A program made the position numbers and the translations under genes. The notes beneath the pieces are model-generated. The model saw only the letters and a list, made by a program, of their open reading frames with translations, did not search any database and was not told the origin of the DNA. Shown in pieces: positions 22,801 to 36,339 of a DNA stretch of 64,000 bases. The stretch spans positions 56,055,384-56,119,383 of the forward strand of contig NC_091250.1 of assembly GCF_042477335.2 (NCBI RefSeq), in the 5' to 3' direction. Within the stretch, counting starts at the first letter, position 1. Each line of letters begins with the position of its first letter. This DNA is from Ovis canadensis. Lineage: Eukaryota; Chordata; Mammalia; Artiodactyla; Bovidae.

Positions 22801-23548
22801 AGGTTTTATCAGTCAAAATACCAAGAACTAGATGGGAATTAAAATCATCTGTCTCTCCCTCTTTCCTTATCTTTTTTCCTTTCCTCTCTCGCTGCCTCAC
22901 TGCCTCTCACTCACTTCTTTGTATTGTATAGAAAACAACATCAGATGATATGATGATCAGACTGTGGTTATGAGTCATCATAAAAAGAATGTTTTAATCA
23001 CACCTACACACTGTGAGCACACAGTACATCCACTTTTGACAGCTTCCTACTATGCACTTTGACCTAACATGTGCCCTGGCATATTCCCGTGGGTGCTCTG
23101 TGTTGCTAGTAGTACTTGCTTATCTGGGATGAGAATGAAGCCGTGAGAATGTGCCTGATGTAGATTGCATTACAGGTCTCATATTGTTTAATCAAATGTT
23201 CAAATGAAAGCTGATGTAGTTAAGTGACTAGATATTCAATGGAAGTTAATTAAGGGAAAACAAAGAAGCTATAGTGAAGAATTGGAGCATTTAAGAATTA
23301 TACTTCATTATACTTCATAGAAGATACCTGTGTGTATCTGCAATAAAGTCTCCATATAAAATTATTAATTCAAAGTATTTCTTGGCTAGTGGGTAATGTG
23401 TTAGAAGGCTGAAAAAAAATCACACTGGGACCCATGACTTTTCTCTGCAGGTGAAAAGTTCCATTATTCACTTATGTCTTACGGGATTATGCTAAAGTAA
23501 TTAAAGTTCTCTTTTATGGCATTTTAGAGAGACCCAGGCCACTTTGGA

Positions 23549-23763
23549 GCTTCCCAAGTGGCACTAGTGGTAAAGAACCCATCTGTCAGTGCAGGAGACA
23601 TGAGAGATTCGGATTTGATCCCTGAGTCGGAAAAATACCTGAAGGAGGGCATGGCAGACCATTCCAGTACTCTTGCCTGGAGAAGCCCATGGACAGAGGA
23701 GCTTGGCAGACTACAGTCCATAGTGTTGCAAAGAGTCAGACATGACTGAAACGACTTAGCAGG
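23549..23763 (+). mobile_element. Bov-tA SINE in SLIT2 intron 3
   Basis: Sense copy. The head is gcttcccaagtggcactagt, then ggtaaagaacccatctgtca, and the body ends gagtcagacatgactgaaac and gacttagca. It is the first ruminant SINE after a 12-kb gap that spans the promoter and exons 1-3. Confidence 0.86.
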
Positions 23764-26700
23764 CATGCATGCAGGCTGCTTCAGTATTTCACTGCTGTAA
23801 AACAGCTGCTTTTATACGTTCCTTGACAACACAAATGCAAGAGTATGAGAAAGGTTTTGAAATTTTTTTTAAGTTTGTCCAAAAAAATGGTAGGGCATTT
23901 TGCCCTAAATGCAATGAAACACTCATAATGCAAAATAAAATTCATATATGCCTACATTAGATTAATGAGAACCAGTAGCATACCATTGAAAACCTTGAAT
24001 ATTAGGTATTTCATTAACTTCATAGTATCTTACATGCTTACAATAACGAAACTGCACAAGTGATAAAGCCACAGGCTTGGGTTGTACTTTTGTTCCTATC
24101 AGTAAAGTGTAATGGCGCTCTTAAGACAATATTTCTTTAAACATTCTAAGTTTTTGTATCTTTGGATTTCAGATTACCTTTTTGTTTTTTTACTAGCTAT
24201 GTCATTTGATACTGATTTTTGCTTGAATAAAAGAGTCCTAAAATATTATTATTATGAAGCCATTGCAAAACCTGTTCACTTGTCTATTTTAGTTTCTACC
24301 AAGTAGATACAAAGAAAATAACTCAGTTTAGAAATGTCTTTACAACAGAGCCTAAGTTTGACTAGACACTTTACTCTCCCTAAAGGATACCTCAAAGGCA
24401 CATGTATTTTTTGAAGGTGGCACTGAGTTATTTCTCCCTGGGTGTGCACACCATTTATAGGCATGTGACAGCCAGTGTGAAACTAAGGGACTCCAACACT
24501 CTAGAATTTTGGTTGCAGGTCGCTATACATTAGTTCAAGCAGAGAGTGTGTTGTGGAACAGATCTGAGGGAAGTCTCCCCTGAACCCTTGCTCATTAGGG
24601 ATGCGGAGAATCCCTCTTCTAACTCATCCTACAGGTTTGTAGGCAGCACATAACACATTGTTTTTCTTGAAGTAACGGTACACAAACAGTGCTAATCTAC
24701 TTGGAAATGAATGCAAGCTCATCACAATTTCTGGCACCTTTATACCTAAGTTTAAAGTCACTGCAGTTATTTTCTTGGAAAGTTTCTGTAAAGAACATCT
24801 CAAACTCGGTAAAGAAGCTCGGTATGTACATTGTAGGAGATAAATCATGCACCTTGATGCTCAAGTGTGAATCGCTTTATCTGTGATAGCCATTAAATGT
24901 CCAATTATTCTTGCCTGTTTATAAGTGATAGTGAACTATTTTAAATTGCATTTACTGACTATGGTCTTGGAAAGCTTTAATGCAAGTGCACTGTTGAAAT
25001 TTAGCAGAATATTGAATCTGTCTGAGAGGGTTTCTCATACAAAGTTTTTTAATGGGCCTTGAAGTTGAACGGTGGTGAGAAGTTCTGTTTGCTCTTTGTG
25101 GAGCGTTTTATAAATTCTGCAGCAGCAATGCTGTTTATTTTTCCCACATCTGTTTTGGGCTCATCCTTTGTAACAGTGTTTGCTGGATGCTGTGGCCTTT
25201 ATATCTCCCCTGAAATGAGTAGTTTAGTTTGCACTGTTACAATGTATTTGTGGAAGCAACCAATGTCAAATATTTTACATTGAACTCCTGTCTTTCATTC
25301 CTGTTGGATACCCTGCTGCTTGAATTATGCCTTCTAAACTGAATTTTACAACTTAACATGGGATGAGAGACTTTTGTGCATGAACTTTACATATACTGCT
25401 CTTGCCTGTTTCAGAGCAATTTATATCTGCTGGACTGGAAGGAATGTTGGTTAAAACATTTTCAGAGTGAGAGTTTGGTAACAGTTTGGATTTGGTTTTA
25501 ATGCAGTTGGAATTTTTACTTTAAGATAACATCAGCAGAAAATTACTTGTTCTCTTGGCAGTGTCCATCTCCCCTGAATGCAGGTGGGACTCCCTCTCTC
25601 AGCTGCTGTTCTCCTCATTGTAGATAACCTAGCCTCCCCATGGTGAAAACACCTTGTAATTTTATATGCTATTGCCTGGTGTCCTATGGAACGTTGGCAA
25701 ATACTCGCCAGTTTTACTGTTGATTGTGCTTTTTAAACAGATACAATCTCTTCTCCTTACCTTTAAAACATTACATGAGAGTAAATACTTGATTTCCATT
25801 CCATTGTGAGATCTTGATCAAATTGTCTTATCTTTGAAAACTGCATTTTTGGTCATCATTAAAGGAAACAGTTATTATATCTCATAGTAATGGTATGTGG
25901 TTTCAGTAAGATAATGCACGTATTTTCACAAAATGCTTGATGCAGAGTTGGAACTTTTTATTATTACAAATTTCAACATCTCCTTTCCTGTTTTTCAGAA
26001 GCTGAGTTTTGGAAATACTTTATCTTTTTGAGCTAATAAAATGTGTCTATAATAAATCTGACTTTTAAATATCCATATTTACTATCATTTTCCTTCTGAT
26101 TTTCTTCTTATAGCATATAGTCAATAGAAGAGATGTGAAGAAAGTGCAAAGCCTTCTCCAAATTTTTTTTCAGAGTATTTATCATAATCGCTCTGAACAT
26201 ATAGAGACTATCGAGAAGTAAGAGGAGTGAAGAGGAAGCAACTTTTTATTAATAAATTTTTATCTCTTACCATGGAGCATAAAGGGTGAAAATACTGATA
26301 CTGCTGAAAATATAAAGTTTATCTAATACTAGCTAAATGTTAAAAATATTTGCTTTAAAAATGTTAGCATAAAAGACAAATGGAAATTTACCCAAGAAGA
26401 AGACATTTATGTATGAGAAACAGGAGATTGTAAATGATAGACTTTTAAAGGCAGTGTTCATCAAATACTTGTTTCGAATCACGTGCATTGTAAATATATT
26501 ACATTTACAGTGATAGGTAAATATGAGACTTTCTTATTAGCTTCGGTAAAATCGTTTTCATGTTACAATTTGGATTGGGGTGAAGGTTGCAAACGTTAAT
26601 TGGATTGAGGAGGAAGTTGAAAGGAGACCTCCAACCTTTAGCAATGGATAAGTAACAGGAGTGGGTGGCAGATAATAATTTGAAGCAAACCTTGTCAATA

Positions 26701-27842
26701 ATGCCCTTCAAGTTGAGCTGTTAAGAATCTGCATTTCAGAGGCCTGTGGTTTTTAGTATGGTCCAGAAAGATCATTCATCTCCCTGAAGGCCACCCAGAG
26801 GAAATGGTTGCTGGGATCTCTCTCATCTTTTCCCTAAGGAATGTGTCTCAGAGACTCATTACACACCTTTTCTGAAACCACGAATTTCCATCCGGCGAAT
26901 TTTTAGTCCTGAGATCCTATGGGCAGATTCCATCTAGTTAGTGATGACATAGGAGCCGAATATCATTGAATCTCTGTTAGGTGTCCTTGGACACAATTGA
27001 GTATCCTTGCTGGAACAGTTAGTAATTGACCCACCTGATCTGCTTAATGCTGCTAATTTTTGTTGGCTCCATAAACCTCCTCTGAGATGCCCTTAATTCA
27101 CTACTGCTGTTTATCTGTTCTTGGACTATCAGATTTTAACTTCTTTAACACATTTGCATTAGAGTTATTCTTATGATGCTTTTCAAGCTACTAAGAAGTA
27201 TTTTGTAGTATTGGAAGAAGCCAGGTTACTTTTTCTCCAGCTCTGTTTAGAAATTATTATGCACCTTGATAGTCTTTAACATAATTTTGTATTTTAAAAA
27301 ATACTCTTTAGTTTAAAGATTTAATTCCTGGTCATTGTACAAAGGAACTCTGCTTTAATTTTAATTTTTTTTCCTTTATTGAATATTTTAGAAGAGTTTC
27401 ACTCTGTATTGTAATATTTGCATTTCTATTTATTCTTGGTACTGATGGAAGAGGGAATAGAAGACTAGGAACCAAAAATGTATTGATATTCTTTTTAAAA
27501 AAGTGCAGTCATACTGTTTTTCTACGCATGTTATCACTTCACCTGTTATCTACCTTTTTTTATATGACATTACCTTGCTTGATACACATGGTTGGTTTAG
27601 ACACATTAAGATCATTTATAATAATTTTCATGATATAGTGATAAATTACTTGAATTTTAAGAAAAATATACATATTTTCATTTTTATTTCAACTTTAGGT
27701 ATTTTAAATAGATCTTTAAAATAGTGCACTGACTAGAAAGCTAGTTTCTTCTTAAATAAAGCTTGATATTTTATTTCCAGGTGATTCATTCATAGATATT
27801 TAAGAAGTGGGCTATGTAAAACTATGTTTTGCCCCAACCCAA

Positions 27843-27865
27843 CCCCCCCCCCCCAAAAAAAAAAA
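27843..27865 (+). repeat. C-run followed by A-run
   Basis: A homopolymer run of about 12 C, followed by about 11 A. It is prone to length variation and sequencing error. The C-run is a possible i-motif partner of a G-run on the other strand. Confidence 0.9.
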
Positions 27866-27959
27866 GATTGCTGAAAGGGAAAGTTGAGGATTACATTATT
27901 TTGAGTAATTGTTTAGGAATATTTAGATTGTGTCTCTTTGAAAGGAGTGATTCAGGGGG

Positions 27960-28130
27960 TATGTTTTGGAGTCAGCCCACCTGAATTTAGATTCTAGCTC
28001 TACTTTATATGAGCTCTGTGCCTCCCTCCAAAATAGCAGTGACAGTGGCACCCACCTACTTATGGGGTAGAATGAATGTGACCTTCTCAGAACAGTGACT
28101 GTCACCTAGTAAGTTTAGTATGTATGAGCT
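27960..28130 (+). repeat. MIR-like fragment
   Basis: gagtcagcccacctgaattt, then agattctagctctactttat and tgtcacctagtaagtttag, match the MIR order weakly. Confidence 0.4.
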
Positions 28131-28635
28131 GTTATTTGGAGAATGAATTAAGAATCTCTTAAGAATATGAAAAAAAAAATGAGAAAAGACACTGCTTGCA
28201 CTCTACCTGAATTGCCTTCTTTCTTACAATATCTGAAATTGTGTGGACCCATTAACGTGTAATCTAGTGGCAGCTCTCAGTCACTTGGATATCTGAATTT
28301 GTTTCAACATATTGAATTCCTTCCAGTTTCTAGATTATGTTGAGAAAGGCATGACAGGGGGAAGTTAAAGGAAAGGAGGCAGTTGCTCTATAGGGCTCAT
28401 GAAAGCAGGTTTGGTGGTGGGACTTTGATTATCTGGAGAGGGGCATAAAACCTAAGGCAGGTACCTTAGAAAACATGTCTGGAGAAAGTTGGCTGAACAT
28501 AAAATGCACATGCTAGGGTTTTGCCAAACTATATCAAAATGCAAAGAGTAGTTTGTTTTAATTCAGCATTTCCTAAGAACCTAGTAAGTGCCAAGGAAGA
28601 GGGAAGGAAATATGAATACATAGATACAGTCTTTA

Positions 28636-28818
28636 CAGGGTTTCCCCATTGGGTGGCTCAGCGGTAAAGAACCACCTGCAATTCAGGAGCTGCAGGTTTG
28701 ATCCCTGGGTTTAGTACTCTTTCCTGGAGAATCCCATGGACAGGGAAGCCTGGCAGGCTAAAGTCCATGGGGTCGCAAAGAGATGGACATGACTGAAGCG
28801 ACTTAGCACACAGAACGT
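28636..28818 (+). mobile_element. Bov-tA SINE with internal deletion and target-site duplication
   Basis: Sense copy flanked by AGTCTTTA at 28628-28635 and 28819-28826. The middle, normally gggaagatcccctggagaag and the following bases, is missing, so the tRNA-like part runs into tagtactctttcctggag. Confidence 0.88.
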
Positions 28819-29568
28819 AGTCTTTATGCTTGAAGAACTTACAGTGTAGTGGGGCTCAGACATTTATGTGAATAAATGTTTTGAGTAATATAGTGTGAGG
28901 GACTCTTGCTTATCAAATACTAGAGGCAAATGCAGACACAGACAAGGTAAGAACCAACTTTATCTAGGAGAATCGGGGGAATTACACAGAAGATGTTAGA
29001 GAGGACCCTTTGGAGAAAAGGGAAAACTCCATACAGAGAGTTGCCTCTGTGAGGGCTGGGGACCTGAACAAACGTCGTCCTTTTGGTTAGAGAATCATGG
29101 ACGATGTTTGTTCTCCTGTGGTTTGGATCAGATTATGAAAGCGCATCTCTGTCATTTTAAAAATTGGGATTGCCTCTCTGGAAAATGGGGAGTCTTCCCT
29201 AGAAAAATTCTCATTACCACTGTTGTGAATATTTGTAATTATTTTTTCAGACATAAATATAACAAGATCGTAATTAAATAATAGTTTATTGAAAGTGTAT
29301 AATAATAGACTCTGGGAATACTCGTACCTTAGAATTATGTCTGGCAAAGAAAAAAATAAAAGCTTTTGATTTCACTTTACATTAATCTTGTTGTGTGCTT
29401 TATTCATCAAAAAAAAAATAGTGTAAGTGAAAAGTCTACCTTTTCACTACTGATTTTATGATTTTACCTCTGATTGTCTCAATATACATTTTTGTGAGCT
29501 ATATACATTTTATTAAGTTCTGGTGATTTATCCATAGATGACTAACCTCTTAATAATATGAGTTATAT

Positions 29569-29671
29569 TGTCCGACTCTTTGCGACCCCACGGACTGTAG
29601 CCTACCAGGCTCTTCCATCCATGGGATTTTCTAGGCAAGAGTACTGGAGTAGATTGCCATTTTCTTCTCCA
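29569..29671 (-). mobile_element. BovA-type SINE fragment, antisense
   Basis: tccgactctttgcgacccca to tggagtagattgccattttc is the antisense BovA body only. The tRNA-like part is absent and an A-run follows. Confidence 0.82.
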
Positions 29672-30155
29672 AAAAATGGTAAGCATAATGATCATTGCCT
29701 CATGGCATTTTAGACTTGGAAGAAATTCTGAGGTTTGCTTGGTCCAACTTTTAACCTAATGCAGAATTTTTATTACTTTGTTGCAGGGAAAAAATGCACA
29801 GCCTCTGCTTGAATAATGTAGATAATAATAATAGTAAAATAAGAGTTGAAAGCTTCCTAAGGCTGTTCATTTCTTAACATCTTTTATACTTACAAAGATC
29901 TTCCTTATAATCATTTATCAATGCTTTGTTAAAAGTTAAAATTACTAGCACCATTTCTACCCTCTAGAGACTAAATGAGTGTAATTTCACTCCCATCTGA
30001 TGACCATTTGAATGCATTATCGTTTAAAAGAGGCTAAGATTGATATGCCCTCTTTTCCTGTCCCCTTAACATTTATCTTTAAGACAAGAAACACCTCAAG
30101 TATCTTCAGTGTGACATTGCTTTCTGGATGTCTTTACTCTCCTCTAGAACTATTG

Positions 30156-30360
30156 TGTTAGGCACTCAGTTATGTCCGACTCTTTGAGACTCCGTTAACT
30201 GTAGCCTATCAGGCTACTCTGTCCAAGGGATTCTCCAGGCGAGAACACAGAGTGGGTTGCCATTCCCTTCTCCAGGGAATCTTCCAGACCCAGGGGTCAA
30301 ACCTGGGTCTTCTTCATCGCAGGCAGATTCTTTACTGCCTGAACCGCCAGGGAAGCCCAG
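30156..30360 (-). mobile_element. Bov-tA SINE, antisense
   Basis: Near complete antisense copy, from cactcagttatgtccgactc through the body to gaaccgccagggaagcccag, the usual end of the tRNA-like head in reverse. It lies about 1 kb before exon 4. Confidence 0.88.
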
Positions 30361-30569
30361 CAACTTATAAATCATTTAAGTGTGCATTTTACATCATCTT
30401 GTCTTCATTTTATTTAAAGTTGGAAAAAGAGAGGATATACATTTATTTTGACTGAAATGTTAAGTTGTACACTTAAAATGAATGGGATTGGGAAATTCGT
30501 ACATTGGGGCTAGAATTTGCCACTCTTCTGTAAGTGTTCATAGTTTGAAAGAACTTAGTTATATACTGC

Positions 30570-30641
30570 GCACGTGCTGAGTTGCTTCAGTCATGTCTGA
30601 CTCTGTGCAACCGCATGGACAATAGGTCGCCAGGCTCCTGG
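30570..30641 (-). mobile_element. BovA-type SINE fragment, antisense
   Basis: A 72-bp remnant, gcacgtgctgagttgcttca to gtcgccaggctcctg. It is the 3' end of an antisense SINE broken after the first segment. Confidence 0.75.
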
Positions 30642-31322
30642 ACTTAAATTGAGTTAGGATTGCAATCAAATTCTTTTCTAAAATATTTAAAACATCCCAA
30701 TATCAGTTAAACATTTTTAGGAAAAACATTACTTAAACATTTTTGCCCTCACTGTTAACTATAACTCAGCCTTATTCAGTTGAGAGTAAAGAACTATGGA
30801 TTGCAGTTTTCTTCTGATTTTGCCTAGAGGGACAAATCATGCTGACGCTTTCTCATAAGTTTTTGTGAAACTAAATGGAAAGGTTAAAAAAATTGAAATT
30901 TCTGTCTCCCTTCGGTGACTTGGCTAAAGATTTAGGTCATTTGGGACAGAATATGAATAATTTTAGGACACCATTTAATACAGTATTTCTGCTGTATGTT
31001 GACCTCGCTAAACGTACATACTCGCTAAATGAGTCCACAAGCCTTTTTCATTGCGTCTGTGCTGGTTGACTGATGTTGCAAGGGTTGTGGATATAGAGTT
31101 TAGGCCCCAGTAACCATCATCTGAGTAAGCACAATGGAAAATTGCTTTAAAGAATCTTGTAACAAAAGGTGTAACCAACTTTTGATTTGTAATGCTTGAA
31201 TTCTCTTGAATGTTATTTCGTTCTTTCTGAAATACAGGATGAGGCATGACACTGCCCAATCACAGCCTCATTGTTGGGTACTTGCTGTGTAACATATGCT
31301 TTGTTTTTGTTTTTCTCAAAAG

Positions 31323-31394
31323 GCGTTTAAACAGAAATCACCTTCAGCTGTTTCCTGAGTTGCTGTTTCTTGGGACTTCGAAGCTATACAGGCT
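31323..31394 (+). CDS. SLIT2: SLIT2 coding exon 4: third LRR unit
   Basis: This 72-nt exon encodes the third base of Leu108 to two bases of Leu132, reading [17 protein letters not shown] then TSKLYRL. The acceptor tract tttgtttttctcaaaag ends at 31322, and the donor gtaagt starts at 31395. It is symmetric phase 2. Ser127 replaces the Ala I recall in human SLIT2. It lies 11.5 kb after exon 3. The next repeat should be supplied by an exon beyond position 64000. Confidence 0.95.
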
Positions 31395-34078
31395 GTAAGT
31401 AGACAGAAATAGTTCTTGTTGCTCTGTGTAGTACCTTGCGTTTTATTAAATGCATTTTGGATCTGTTTCCTTGTGCTTTCCTGGAATCTATTCACCAGTA
31501 GATTAATGGATTAAAAGTTTGTCTTTCTTTTTTTCAAGCTTATGATTGATTTTCCAGTGGTTCCAGTTCTTGTATTTGGTTAGCATTTACTGTTTTCGTG
31601 TATGTGTTATTGCAGTTGTATTATTCTCTTTTGGTCTTGATGGGGAGATTTACCTAACTTCTTTATGGAAACTTTTGATTAAGTTCTGAAGGGAAAGATC
31701 GCCACTGTGCTTCCTTCTCAGAGGAACTTGGAAGTGTGTTCTTGTAAAGTTGGGATTCTTAACGTCTGCCTTTTCATATTGTTTCTATACTCGAGTAGTC
31801 TTTATTAGTCTGGAAATACTATTATAAAGTATTTATAGAGGACTGTAAATTTCCTCTTAAACTTTCCTTTTAAAGCCAGGATTCCAAACTCCGCGATATG
31901 AATGACTGTAGAGGGTTTCATATCAAATATGTCATCGACTGTTAATGGAAGTATTTCTTTGGAAGAAGTGTAATGTGGATTTTAGGCAGAATCAGTTTTT
32001 TCCTCCCTGGAATGCTTGTTCAGTGACCGAATGTGCAGTGGTGAAAACACACTTTTGACAGCTCTTACAAGTAGGTTTTTAGCCATATGAATGATTTTGT
32101 ACAGATAAGCTGCAAAGTGTTGGGGAAATTAATAGCAATGGTTATCAATGTTCGCAGATGTTGTGAAAAATCACTGGGATATACAGAATAAATTGCTTAG
32201 CTTGGCTTCCACCTGGATGGTTGCAAAGTGCCACATGTGGAGCCTGTGGGGAAAGTGAGGAGACTGCTTTTCCGACCTTGACTTTGTAGCCGAAGCTTTG
32301 TAACCTACTAGTTGAGTATTGTTATCAATTCCAGAAGTAGGAAGGATCTTTTCCCACAGCCCTCCCCCACATTGTATCTCTGTTAGGATCTCTGTTAGGG
32401 CCTCCTGACACCTTGGCTCACTGTGGAGAGAATTTTCCCAGCAGGCAGAGGTAGAGCCAGTTACACACCAGGTCTTGTCTCTAGAGTCTGAGTTTCCTGA
32501 TGCTATTCCTGTAAGGATAGCCAAAGTCGCCTAGCAGTATTTCTCTTCTGCTTTGTGTTCCCTGCTGATTAATTGGCTCAATTTAGATAAATTTAAAAGA
32601 ATCAAATAAGGAAACCTGGAGACTGCCTTTTTAACAAGAATTCTCTAAAGACTATTTTTACAAAAGACACTGGATATAAGCTGTTATGAACATTATGTGT
32701 ATGAATATAAATTAATATTTATATTTAATTATTTATACTTAGTTTCCAAGAATGGCTACAGAAGTGGTTTTAATGGTATTCTACTTTCTTCCTTAACTTT
32801 TTTTTTGATTGTAGGGATGTTGAAGAATTGATTTCAAAGCTAGTATACAATGAGTGCTATTAAATTAATTTACTGCTATGCTAACAATGTGCATATAAAA
32901 CAGTCCACATTGTCTAGGAAATTGTCTGTTTTCTATGTGGCTGTGAAAATACAATTTAAATGGAATGATTGTTATAGCTAGAATTAAAATTATTAAGCTG
33001 AAGAGGGGGAAATGTAGGAAATCACTTTAACACTGTCCCTGAGAAACTAGAATGTTTGATTTTTAGTTGGAAAGTATTTGGATTAATTTTATTTGGGTGG
33101 TATAATCTAGTGCAGAATCCCCTATCAGCAGATCATGTTCTGTTCAGCATTTGCCTCCTTTGACAGTACCATGTAGTGGGCCAAGGTGTTTTCACTTACA
33201 TTATATTATGATTTTATAACCTTATGAAGTTACTTATTGAAAGAAGACAACTTGATATCCTTAAGTGAATGAAAGAAACAGAACCCATGAAACTCTAAGG
33301 CAACATCTTCTAGTGAGTTAAAAGCATGTTAAAAAATGGGGAAAACGGGCAGCTAGAAAATGAGTTATAATGTGCCTGTTTGGGTCAAAGGATTTCCCCT
33401 GGAAAGTAATGGAAGATAAAATTTTGTTTCTGATGTGGGTCTGTGAGGACTCTGATGCTTTGATTTTCCTGAAGTTAGAGCTTGATGGCTTTATGTTCAC
33501 TATTGCCTGGGATTTGACACCAGACATAGGCACTGGATACCCATGAAAACTTAGAGGTGTACATTTTTTCTGTCTCAGAAAACAGGAATCTATCTTCTTT
33601 TGAGTTGAGACACTGTTGTCTCCCCCAAATTAGATGTAGTGGTTGGTTAACCATGATCTTTTTCTTAAGAGGAAAGTCATCAGCTACCTGTGACCAATTT
33701 TTTATGATGATTATCACTAATTGAATTAAACAACCACCAGTAAGAGTATGTAATAAATAAAGGAACAAAAGCTTGTGCAGTTAACAGCCTGGCTAGTTTA
33801 ATTTCTAAGAAGATGTGTTCAAGTTCAAGTATTCTTCATATGATACAGGTGCCTAGTAGCTAACCCGAAACAAATGTTCTGACAGATGGAAAAATCTGCA
33901 CAAATCTACATGCAAAAATTGTCCTTTAAAATCTTCATTTAAAAATGAACTTTTATTTCACAAGAAGGATAAGTGACAGGACAAAGGATACAGGATTTTG
34001 GACAAGCAGTATGTTCAGAGAGGGAAAATTTGACTGGTGGCTAATTTGCATATTAAGTGATCTACTGTTGCCCACCAT

Positions 34079-34202
34079 ATAATGGCAACCCACTCCAGTA
34101 TTCTTGCCTGGAAAATTCTGTGAACAGAGGGCCCTGGTGGGTTACAGTCTATGGCATCTCAAAGAGGCAAACACGACTGAGTGACTGAGTACACACACAC
34201 AC
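34079..34202 (+). mobile_element. BovA-type SINE fragment
   Basis: Sense body only, aatggcaacccactccagta to cacgactgagtgactgagt, with a short (CA)n tail at about 34190-34203. The tRNA-like head is missing. Confidence 0.82.
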
Positions 34203-34589
34203 AATTGCCCTACCATATAATTTAGTGGAGCCATACTCATCTAGAATTCATGAAAGAAATAAATTTAGAATTTATTATCTCTAGTTCTTTTCCTAACTTA
34301 TTTTATATTTTACCATTACTTAATACTGTTGTTTCTGGATGAGTAATCAATGAAAAACTTACTTATTTTTATAGTTCACACACTGATGTTTGGTTTTTAT
34401 CATTGTTTGCTTAGATTAAATCTAGTCTGTTCCACTGCACATTATACAGATTTTCTTTGTGCTTCTGTAAGGAATAATCACCATTTGACTCTTGGCTGGA
34501 AATGAGATGCCAGGTGAAGAAGCACACATGCTTTTTTTAAAAATTCTAAATGCAGTATAAAAGAAAAGGAGGGTACACTGTATATGAAT

Positions 34590-34870
34590 TATGATTCGAC
34601 ACGGTTAGTTGCTGCTAGCGGCCAAATATGCTTTTCCTTTGCTGTCTGCTCCAATTTCTCTTTGGACGGGTTGAGAGAGCACTCCGTGTTCAGGTCAAGA
34701 TGTTTGCTCAGAAATAGTAGTACAGTTGCAGCTGTGTTTGCTGGAGCAGGAGACTAGTTTAAATAGCATTACCATTTATCCAGCCCATTAGCAGAACTCT
34801 GTAAAATAATACCAACTCTGCATAAACTACAGGACAGTGTAATAAAATTACAAGCACTTGTTGACAGATG
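34590..34870. promoter_or_regulatory. Candidate intronic regulatory element
   Basis: A repeat-free stretch of mixed composition inside AT-rich intron. It includes cacggttagttgctgctagc, ggacgggttgagagagcact and a TGACAG core (MEIS/TGIF type) near 34862. The call rests only on composition and absence of insertions; conservation was not tested. Confidence 0.2.
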
Positions 34871-36039
34871 GAAAGTGTAAGTAAAGAAGAAAGAAAAGTG
34901 AAGGGCCATAGGTTGGAGGTTAAAAGAGACAGTACATAGTTTTCTTACTTATGGAGATTCTCCATCCTCTCACTTGGCTCCTCCTCCAAAACCAGGATTG
35001 CATTTTTGTTAATAGTTTATTAAGAGTGGAGAACATGATTTTCTGAGCAATTCAGAGTAGGTTAACTGACAGAAGTACAGTGACTTTTGAAATGGCTGAT
35101 TATGATGGAAATTTATGAGTAGCATACACAAATCTTCCTGAAAAGTATAACCTTAAAGGTGACTTGCCAGTGAGTGATTCACACTTTTCAGCCTGAGTTT
35201 GCAGCTACTCATCTACGCTCATTAGAGAGGCATTTCATTGGTAGTTCTGTGGTTAAGCATTTGGTTATAAATATTTGTTTTGTGGTTTTCAGTTTATTTC
35301 CTTGAGTATTATTATATTTACCCAGACTTCTAACATAAGCTTAAGTAGCCAAACCACGTTGCAGAAACTCATTTTTCACTTGTATCTCTTGAGACAAAAC
35401 AAAGCTAACAAACGAAAATAAATACATAGGTTCCAGTGATTCATTTTCTTTGCTTCTTTAAATGAAAACTCTTTATTTCTGGTTAACAAGTGGTGTTTCC
35501 CTAGTGAGCTTTGGAGCCACTAAATTATCTAACATTATAAGTAGTATTTTTAAAGCCAAGAACTCTTTTTATGGCCTAGTGACTCCTTACCTGAGACAAA
35601 CATTCTGAGCAATAAATTCAGTTGGTCAGGTCACAATTCATTTGCTGTCAGATAGGATCTCAGATTCTCCAAATTGCCTTTTTGATAATAATTATTACAA
35701 TTCTTTAAGAGGAAAACTTAATTTCTATTAAAATAAAAATTAGTTTGGGAAAGATAACAAATATATGATGAAGCTGCCCTTGCTTTCCTTTCCTTTCTTA
35801 TAAAAGGAGCCTTGGCTTTTGATTTTGGTTTTGAGGAGTTACAAGAGTAAGTATGCTTAATGTTATAAAGGTCTAGATAATTCAGAAAAATAGAAAAGTG
35901 GGAGTATAAATTATTCATGATCTCCCCACTCAGATATAACCACTAGTATACTTGTCAATTGTTAATAGATTAGTTTTCTTTTTATGTAATTATGCATATA
36001 AATACTGCTGTACATGCATTACAAACACATTTTTTAAAT

Positions 36040-36110
36040 ATCCCCAGGGTTTAGTATAAAGCTTGACCTTTAGAAAGCTCTCAGTAAGTGTTTGATGTAT
36101 TGAATTAAAT
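36040..36110 (+). repeat. L2-like 3' tail
   Basis: agggtttagtataaagcttg, then ctcagtaagtgtttgatgta and ttgaattaaat, resemble the 3' end of an old L2 element. Confidence 0.45.
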
Positions 36111-36339
36111 CTCCGTTGGGTTCAGGGTTTGTAACTTGAATGAGCAAATAGTAACACTGGGAAGACATTATGAATAATGGGGAACCAAATTAAATTTAAA
36201 GGATACCTTGGTTCATTAATGTTTATCCCCATAGGTTTTCTAAACATTGAAGTGTCTATTGGTATGCATTGAAAAATCAAAGTAATGTTTTCCACCTAAG
36301 CAAAAATATCTTAATTTACTATAATACTATACTTGTATA

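Larger units (their letters stand above)
19866..31322 (+). other. SLIT2: SLIT2 intron 3
   Basis: An 11457-nt phase 2 intron. Its first 3.7 kb (19866-23548) lacks ruminant retroposons and is AT-rich unique sequence. After that come five Bov-tA/BovA copies or fragments (23549, 28636, 29569, 30156 and 30570), a MIR-like piece near 27960, and a C-run/A-run at 27843-27865. The stretch 23764-27840 contains nothing I recognise. Confidence 0.9.
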
